Below, piece after piece: positions 5,909-7,536 of a stretch of 7,536 nucleotides of DNA. Within the stretch, counting starts at the first letter, position 1; every line of letters starts with the position of its first letter. A model generated the notes under the pieces. That model did not search any database. It was not told where the DNA came from and saw only the letters and a program-made list of their open reading frames with translations. A program made the translations under genes and the position numbers. Source of the stretch: Flavobacterium sp. (lineage in GTDB: Bacteria > Bacteroidota > Bacteroidia > Flavobacteriales > Flavobacteriaceae); NCBI GenBank assembly GCA_019105125.1, contig JAHRWO010000149.1:1-7536 (forward strand), in the 5' to 3' direction.

Positions 5909-5916
5909 TATATATA
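5909..5916. repeat. Right target-site duplication TATATATA
   Basis: Partner of the duplication at 4903-4910. Joining the flanks by removing one copy and the element restores a continuous AT-rich intergenic sequence. Confidence 0.7.
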
Positions 5917-5949
5917 ATTATAAATCAATTAATTTTTTTCTTATGTACA

Positions 5950-5980
<31 letters not shown>

Positions 5981-6054
5981 TGACAAGTTCGTTAATTAAA
6001 AACATTCTTTTATGAAATATTTAGGTATTACAAAAGACCCACAACCCACTCAAC

Positions 6055-6160
6055 AATCAAACCTATAATTTCATACCATTCCATTTAAAATAAAAAAGTG
6101 AAGTAGTACTAAAAAGTTTTAATAATTAACTTACAATAAGTTATGCCGATTTGACAAGTT
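6055..6160 (+). repeat. Diverged direct repeat, copy B
   Basis: Collinear with 2536-2654 (block list given there). The hairpin position is kept but with a different stem, TAACTTA/TAAGTTA. The end block GACAAGTT is at 6153-6160, four bases before the nuclease stop codon. A further GACAAGTT occurs at 5982-5989. Copies A and B bracket the ATPase/RloB operon and the IS. Confidence 0.45.
6127..6143 (-). terminator. Weak stem-loop after the restriction-modification genes
   Basis: TAACTTA (6127-6133) and TAAGTTA (6137-6143) form a 7-bp stem with a 3-base loop. Read on the minus strand it follows the nuclease stop by about 20 bp and is followed by an A/T-rich stretch with a run of five T. It is a modest terminator candidate. 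Confidence 0.35.
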
Positions 6161-6163
6161 TGC

Positions 6164-6850
6164 TTACTCACACAAATTAACAAAATAGTGGTTTAGACTA
6201 ATTTTTGTATGGTTTATTTTATTACCATCTGAAATACATTTAACAAGTCTCAAATCAGTAAATCCACAGGTATTATTTAGTAAGTCATTTGAAAACCAGT
6301 TTAATGATGATTGGATTTTACCATCAATAAGCTCCTGAATCCAATTATTGATAGTATTATACCAATACTTTCCGTCTTCATTTTGAACATAGCCAATTAA
6401 GGCACTATGATCTAAATTAACACCGTGTACATTATTTTTAAATCTTTCAATGCCTCCAGAAAATTTGGTTGGATTGTCTCCCAAAACATATTCTTTTTCT
6501 CTATTTTGGGGCATTGAAGTTGTTAATCGTTTAGCCTCAATTGTAAAAAAAGGATTTGGGTCAGAAAAATGCCTAAATACACCAATATCAACACGCCTAT
6601 CAATACCTCTTGGTTGTTTTTGTTTAGTTTCTGCTTGAAAAATGAAAGCCTGACTTTTGGAAAAATAACTTAATGTTTTACCAAGTTGCTCGTTTAGATT
6701 TTCTTCAGATTCGTTTATCTTACCTTTAAAATGTTCTTGAAATTTGTATAAAGTTTCTTCTAGAAAAATAATTAATTTTTCTTTGATTGTTCCTTTCTTA
6801 ATTGAAGGACTGGGAACATTAGATACATGATTATAGTTGTCTTTTAACAT
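6164..6850 (-). CDS. PD-(D/E)XK nuclease-like protein, putative restriction partner
   Basis: This complete 228-residue soluble protein has the core of a PD-(D/E)XK nuclease. A helix carries ENLNEQLGKTL (51-60, candidate E54), RRVDIGVF (85-92) provides D88, and PFFTIEAKRL (100-109) provides the ExK pair E105 and K107. After the core come GGIERFKNNVHG (132-143) and ALIGYV (150-155), features seen in a family of uncharacterised nuclease-fold proteins of restriction and defence loci. Its ATG overlaps the stop codon of the upstream methyltransferase gene by one base (TAATG), which means tight translational coupling. DNA cleavage at sites unprotected by the methyltransferase is the likely role, but specificity and activity are not shown. 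The fold is well supported by motifs; the restriction role rests on context. Confidence 0.85.
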   Translation of the reverse strand: MLKDNYNHVSNVPSPSIKKGTIKEKLIIFLEETLYKFQEHFKGKINESEENLNEQLGKTLSYFSKSQAFIFQAETKQKQPRGIDRRVDIGVFRHFSDPNPFFTIEAKRLTTSMPQNREKEYVLGDNPTKFSGGIERFKNNVHGVNLDHSALIGYVQNEDGKYWYNTINNWIQELIDGKIQSSLNWFSNDLLNNTCGFTDLRLVKCISDGNKINHTKISLNHYFVNLCE

Positions 6851-7536
6851 TAGTATCCAGCATTATAAAGATCAACAATAGTTTCATCAGCATCTCTCAA
6901 AGCAATAGATTGCAGCCAATATCTTAATTCTTTTGGTTTTATCAAATAGATTAAATCACCATCATAAACTTTAACAACTCTATTTATTCTATAACTAGTT
7001 CCTAATTTATTATAAACCAATTGAGCAATATGGTTTTCAATTTCATTTTCCGTTTTAACTGTTTTAGAAAAAGTCATTCCATTACTATATTCAAAAACAG
7101 TACAAATAAAGGATTCCGTTTGATAAATACTTTTTTGAACGTATTTTTTTGATTCAGTTTCAAATAATGAATTCAAAACTTCACAAAATATTTTCCCAAA
7201 ACCAATTAGTTCCCTTTCAGAAGTGGTTTTTAAAACTTTTACATTAGTATCTTTCCCTAAATATTCCAATCCATATTTTAAAGTATCATCAATCAGAATT
7301 TTATCAAATTTCGTCAATTCAATATCTTTCTCATCTTCAGGGAATGGAAATTTCATCAAATCTTGTTTATAAACAGGAGAGGTTGATTTTGTCACACCTG
7401 CTCTTGCACTAGTGGCAATAAGGTAAAATCTATATAAATCATTATTAGCTAATCTTTCTTTTATTTTTAAAAGTTCATTTTTGTCTTCTACTCTGGCATG
7501 AATACCAAGGATTTCCGTTTTGTAGGTAAGATAAGA
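6850..7536 (-). CDS. Adenine-specific DNA methyltransferase, C-terminal part (start outside window)
   Basis: The open frame enters from the right edge and ends at 6850, giving 228 visible residues. An internal GTG at 7395 is not the true start, because the frame continues unbroken above it with family-like sequence. Visible motifs are TEILGIHARV near the edge and LYRFYLIATSARAGVTKSTSPVYKQDLMKFPFP (about 34-66 of the visible part), the pattern of the target-recognition/C-terminal region of N6-adenine methylases, where xxDLxxFPxP follows a residue block contacting DNA. The catalytic NPPY and SAM-binding motifs would lie outside the window, so the class is inferred from the C-terminus alone. Coupling by TAATG to the nuclease gene supports a restriction-modification pair; a methylase of another defence system type remains possible. 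Confidence 0.7.
   Translation of the reverse strand, partial: SYLTYKTEILGIHARVEDKNELLKIKERLANNDLYRFYLIATSARAGVTKSTSPVYKQDLMKFPFPEDEKDIELTKFDKILIDDTLKYGLEYLGKDTNVKVLKTTSERELIGFGKIFCEVLNSLFETESKKYVQKSIYQTESFICTVFEYSNGMTFSKTVKTENEIENHIAQLVYNKLGTSYRINRVVKVYDGDLIYLIKPKELRYWLQSIALRDADETIVDLYNAGY

Noticed and set aside
6450..6638. Plus-strand open frame of 62 codons
   Set aside because: Antisense to the PD-(D/E)XK core of the nuclease gene.
6850..7395. Separate 181-residue gene starting at GTG 7395
   Set aside because: The frame stays open to the window edge and the residues before the GTG belong to the same methyltransferase-like block.

Overview
The window is AT-rich and its genes lack clear Shine-Dalgarno sequences. 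Several start regions carry the TAnnTTTG -7 box typical of Bacteroidetes. Together with the protein styles (a RloB-type pair, an IS982 element, small conserved orphan proteins) this points to a flavobacterium-like member of the Bacteroidetes. No core housekeeping gene is present. The content is that of a defence or genomic island, cut at both ends by the window.

Layout. (1) 1-583, minus: a truncated protein ending in an HDR...GTSLNGFG signature that resembles the degenerate phospholipase D-like module of bacterial effectors. (2) 755-1480, minus: a membrane-anchored protein with two transmembrane helices, a coiled coil, a PPPP linker and a soluble C-terminal domain, followed by a good terminator at 674-697. 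(3) 1481-2137: a long gene-poor stretch with at most one very small membrane ORF. (4) 2138-2407, minus: an 89-residue protein with a Cas2/SinR-like look, its own stem-loop terminator, a promoter-like box and a 17-bp palindrome upstream. (5) 2408-2851: non-coding, with a strong plus-strand terminator that has no recognisable gene before it, and the promoter and palindrome of the next operon. (6) 2852-4801, plus: a two-gene operon of an AAA (SMC/OLD-like) ATPase and a RloB/AbiLii TOPRIM-like protein, i.e. an AbiL-like abortive-infection module. (7) 4911-5908: an intact IS982-family insertion sequence with perfect 18-bp ends and a TATATATA target duplication. (8) 5909-6163: non-coding, with an (ATT)9 tract and a diverged copy of the sequence found at 2536-2654. 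(9) 6164-7536, minus: a PD-(D/E)XK nuclease-like protein translationally coupled to the C-terminal part of an adenine DNA methyltransferase, probably a restriction-modification pair.

How the parts may work together: the methyltransferase and nuclease would protect self DNA and cut foreign DNA. The ATPase/RloB pair would act as a second-line abortive system. The PLD-like, membrane-anchored and Cas2-like proteins are plausible further effectors of unknown role. The most unusual non-coding signals are a diverged, collinear direct repeat bracketing the ATPase/RloB module, and a long hairpin in the transposase leader that ends directly at its start codon.
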